From Lepisosteus oculatus (Eukaryota > Chordata > Actinopteri > Semionotiformes > Lepisosteidae): a stretch of DNA of 64,000 nt. Both the position numbers and the translations under genes were made by a program. Positions 61,560 to 64,000 of this stretch are shown piece after piece (position 1 is the first letter of the stretch; the number at the start of each line of letters is the position of its first letter). The DNA is taken from NCBI RefSeq assembly GCF_040954835.1, contig NC_090698.1, positions 72,113,284 to 72,177,283 of the forward strand, written 5' to 3'. Below the pieces are notes generated by a model, which did not search any database, had not been told where the DNA came from, and saw nothing but the letters and a program-made list of their open reading frames with translations.

Positions 61560-61830
61560 TGTGTCTGCTCGTGGCGAATCAAGCTCAGGTTCCCCACCAG
61601 CGCACTTTTTGCTGCTGCGAGAGCACAGATCTGAATGTGTGGCTCCCACATGGAAGAGCCGATCAGCGCGAGGAGGGCGGGGGGGGGAGCGCTCAGATGT
61701 CTGGCACTGCGTGCTGCAGGAGAGAGTTGATCAGGAGAGAGGTGATTGGCGAGTGGCTCTCTCCTCTCCGCACCGCACTTGAGAGAGCACGCTTAGAGTA
61801 CGGTGCATTCTTAAATTCGGGTTAAGTTCA
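61560..61830. promoter_or_regulatory. small CpG-rich patch, possible promoter
   Basis: More than ten CpG in under 300 bases, against very few in the flanks (CCAGCGCAC, CTGCGAGAGC, GCCGATCAGCGCGAGGAGG, GGAGCGCTC, GCACCGCAC, GTACGGTGC), plus a run of nine G at 61681-61689. It is a candidate first non-coding exon or promoter at the edge of the repeat-poor block. No TATA box is clear and the direction is unknown. Confidence 0.35.
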
Positions 61831-63359
61831 GACATTGCAGCTGCCTTTTCATTGTCGCAACACTCCTGTTTCTCATCCCATTTCCTTCTGCGCTGCACCT
61901 CTTTCTGAATTCTAAAAGCTTTGTTAAACAAAAGAAGCCTTCAGGAAACCCCACACCGGAAACATTTCGCAAAACATGCAAGAAATTAACTGTTGGTGTC
62001 CTGACACCCTAATGGAATGGGAGCGCTGTTTACAGTATAGACATGCAAATCATGTGCATCATTTTAACGGTGTCTTCCATTGGGTGAAAGTCTGAATGCA
62101 TGCTAATCAGATGTATGTTTTTCCATCTTAAATCTTACCATCAATTTATGTTTTTAAAGGCATCATTATTATGTGTAGACAAGATGTTGTGACCTGCTAG
62201 CAAAGCATGTTTGAAATATCTATGCAGCTATCCATCCATCCATTCATATCCATTCCTGTTCATCCTGCGGAGGGTTGTGGCAGGTTTTTAATTTTGCACA
62301 TATTAAAAATTAAATTGTTTCTTAGGAAAATATCTGCTGAGATTTTTTTCATCACGGCAAGACGTGATTAGAATGATCATTGGATTGTGGTGTTACTATA
62401 AGGTGAATAGGTTGTGCCATTATTAAACAGAAGGTTTCCTAATCAGAATGATTATTAGATTAATAAAATCAAAGAAAATAAACCATTGGGTAGAAGTGTT
62501 TGAAATTTACTCATCCAGAAAGATACAGCTATTTGTGAAGGATGGAGGCTGTGATTTAAGCAAGCATATTCACTCACTAATGTTTTAATGGAAAAGCTTA
62601 ACAGTATTATCTTGCCAAATAAAAAAAAAATGCACTGTGTAGTGGATTCAAAAACGCAAATAGGAAAAGGAGATCTCAGCACTGTCTGGCGTTAATGGAT
62701 CTGCGTGCAGAGCTTTCTCTTTCATCATTCCAGGTTGTAGACCAACTATGAAAAGAGCTGCTGTTTAATATGCAAATACACCATCAGATAAATAATGCAG
62801 GAGAAGAAACAAACGAATGCCTTAAAGAACTGGGGAGGGGAACCCACCAAGGTAGACAAACACTGCAGAACTTCAGACCCAAGGAGAAAAGGACACTATG
62901 TACAATGAAACCAGTCATATAGCAGACACCTATTCACGACTGTCTTTATTGTGATGTCGGCCAGTTACTAAAGGACCGGACTTGTAAACCATCTGCACTC
63001 TTCATTATTTGGCAACACAAATGATTTTTGAAAGATATGTATTTGGTATTTAAATACAAAGGCAGAACTAAAAACATATGTGTTATGGATATGTCTGAAA
63101 CAGAAGAAAACAGTCCACATAAACATCACATTGAATATTCCCACTCAGCTCAAAAATACATACTTTCATGTACACCAGACGTAGAACTGTTCTTTTGCCC
63201 TTTTGTTTTGGAGAAATGCTCTTTAGAAGTCCTAAAAATATCATTTGTTTTGTCACTAAATACAGTCTGGGTTTGATTTCAGAAGAAAGAGTAAATACTA
63301 TCTGGGCCTGAACGTACTATATGAAGAGGAGGCTGTATAAACTATGGACATTAAAATGC
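61831..63359. other. gene-free sequence with a short repeat piece
   Basis: 62228-62290 (ATCCATCCATCCATTCATAT, TCCTGCGGAGGGTTGTGG) is a 5' scrap of the common fish dispersed repeat on the plus strand. The rest shows nothing that I can support. Confidence 0.45.
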
Positions 63360-63525
63360 AAGGAATCTTTTTGAGCCTAGCCCATTTGGTAATTAGTAAG
63401 TAATTGTTCTAAAAAACTCAGCCAGCCATGTCTTAAAAAAGGCAGGATATCAAACATGGCTGGGTAGCGTGTTCTATACTCCAACAACCCTTTGTGTAAA
63501 TATGTGCGTCCTGATCTACATACTT
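63360..63525 (-). repeat. CR1-like LINE fragment
   Basis: TCTTAAAAAAGGCAGGATAT, CAAACATGGCTGGGTAGCG and CAACAACCCTTTGTGTAAAT are the reverse complement of the family's VWNKLPGHVVE-type coding region. They match 33290-33370 in order. Confidence 0.6.
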
Positions 63526-64000
63526 AATACATATTGGTACTGTAGTAAGATACATAATTAAAATAACATATTATATTAGAATAATTTGCCAGTGACACAT
63601 GTTTTATTTATTTTTTTACCAAAAATAAAAAAGGCAAAATAATTCTGTTTCCAATTCTGCACAATGCAGTTAATAGTGCTTTTCATTTTTATAAGAGAGA
63701 GTCTCCAGATCTTGAAACCACATCACAACTGTTTGGTTTTTAATGCATATTTCAGGTTTTGGTATATGTGGTTTTAAGTGAAAGGAGATTTAAAAAATCA
63801 CTGCACGTGCAAAAACTCACACCAAAAATTATTGTGAGGTGACACCAAAAAAATATTTCAAAACTGAATTCACCAGTTAAACACTGGTATTTAAAGGTTG
63901 TTTGGAAACGAATTTACTGAGCTCATTGGAAAATATAGAAAGGAGCACAGAAAAAAGGGTTAAATAATTCCCTCCGTTTAGTGAGACTGCTCTCAGTTTG
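63526..64000. other. gene-free sequence
   Basis: AT-rich with no supported feature up to the window end. Confidence 0.5.

Noticed and set aside
1..64000. CRISPR arrays, operons, prophage or insertion sequences
   Set aside because: No spaced direct repeats, no ribosome-binding-site-led gene chains and no bacterial-type genes. The sequence is vertebrate.

Overview
The window is vertebrate nuclear DNA. It is AT-rich and intron/intergenic-like, with no operons and no long open reading frame. Its dispersed repeats are of fish type: L2-clade and CR1-like non-LTR retrotransposon fragments, a 5S-rRNA-derived SINE, tRNA-derived SINEs, a hAT-like MITE and foldback copies that look Penelope-related. 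The mix best suits a ray-finned fish, possibly a non-teleost such as gar or bowfin. The species is an inference; nothing in the sequence names it.

Layout. 0-6 kb holds the only convincing protein-coding exon, a 108-bp minus-strand exon at 3414-3521 with good splice sites at both ends. A possible terminal exon of the same gene lies at 1017-1061. A 39-codon minus-strand frame followed by a polyadenylation signal lies near 3.8 kb, and a plus-strand polyadenylation-type 3' end at about 5.96 kb. 6-14.4 kb is repeat territory: a CR1-like fragment is split by a 5S-SINE, and a 1.4-kb decayed L2 LINE follows. 14.4-23.8 kb is poor in repeats and rich in homeodomain-type AT motifs, with a short plus-strand exon candidate that starts with ATG (17183-17219) and a CpG-rich patch around 21.8-22.6 kb. 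This stretch looks like regulatory DNA next to, or inside, a developmental gene.

23.8-57.2 kb alternates unique AT-rich sequence with repeats: an L2 3' end, a tRNA-SINE with an 11-bp target-site duplication, a MITE, CR1-like pieces, members of a family ending TGTGGCTTAACCCGCTTGG, several copies of a common fish dispersed repeat, and a 67-bp-arm palindrome at 55.4 kb. 57.2-62.2 kb is again repeat-poor and looks like conserved non-coding DNA, with a small CpG-rich patch at 61.56-61.83 kb. A CR1-like piece lies near the right end.

No set of genes can be seen working together. The window reads as the 3' part of one minus-strand gene, then a gene desert (or very long introns) with candidate enhancers. 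Conservation could not be tested here, so all regulatory calls are inference.
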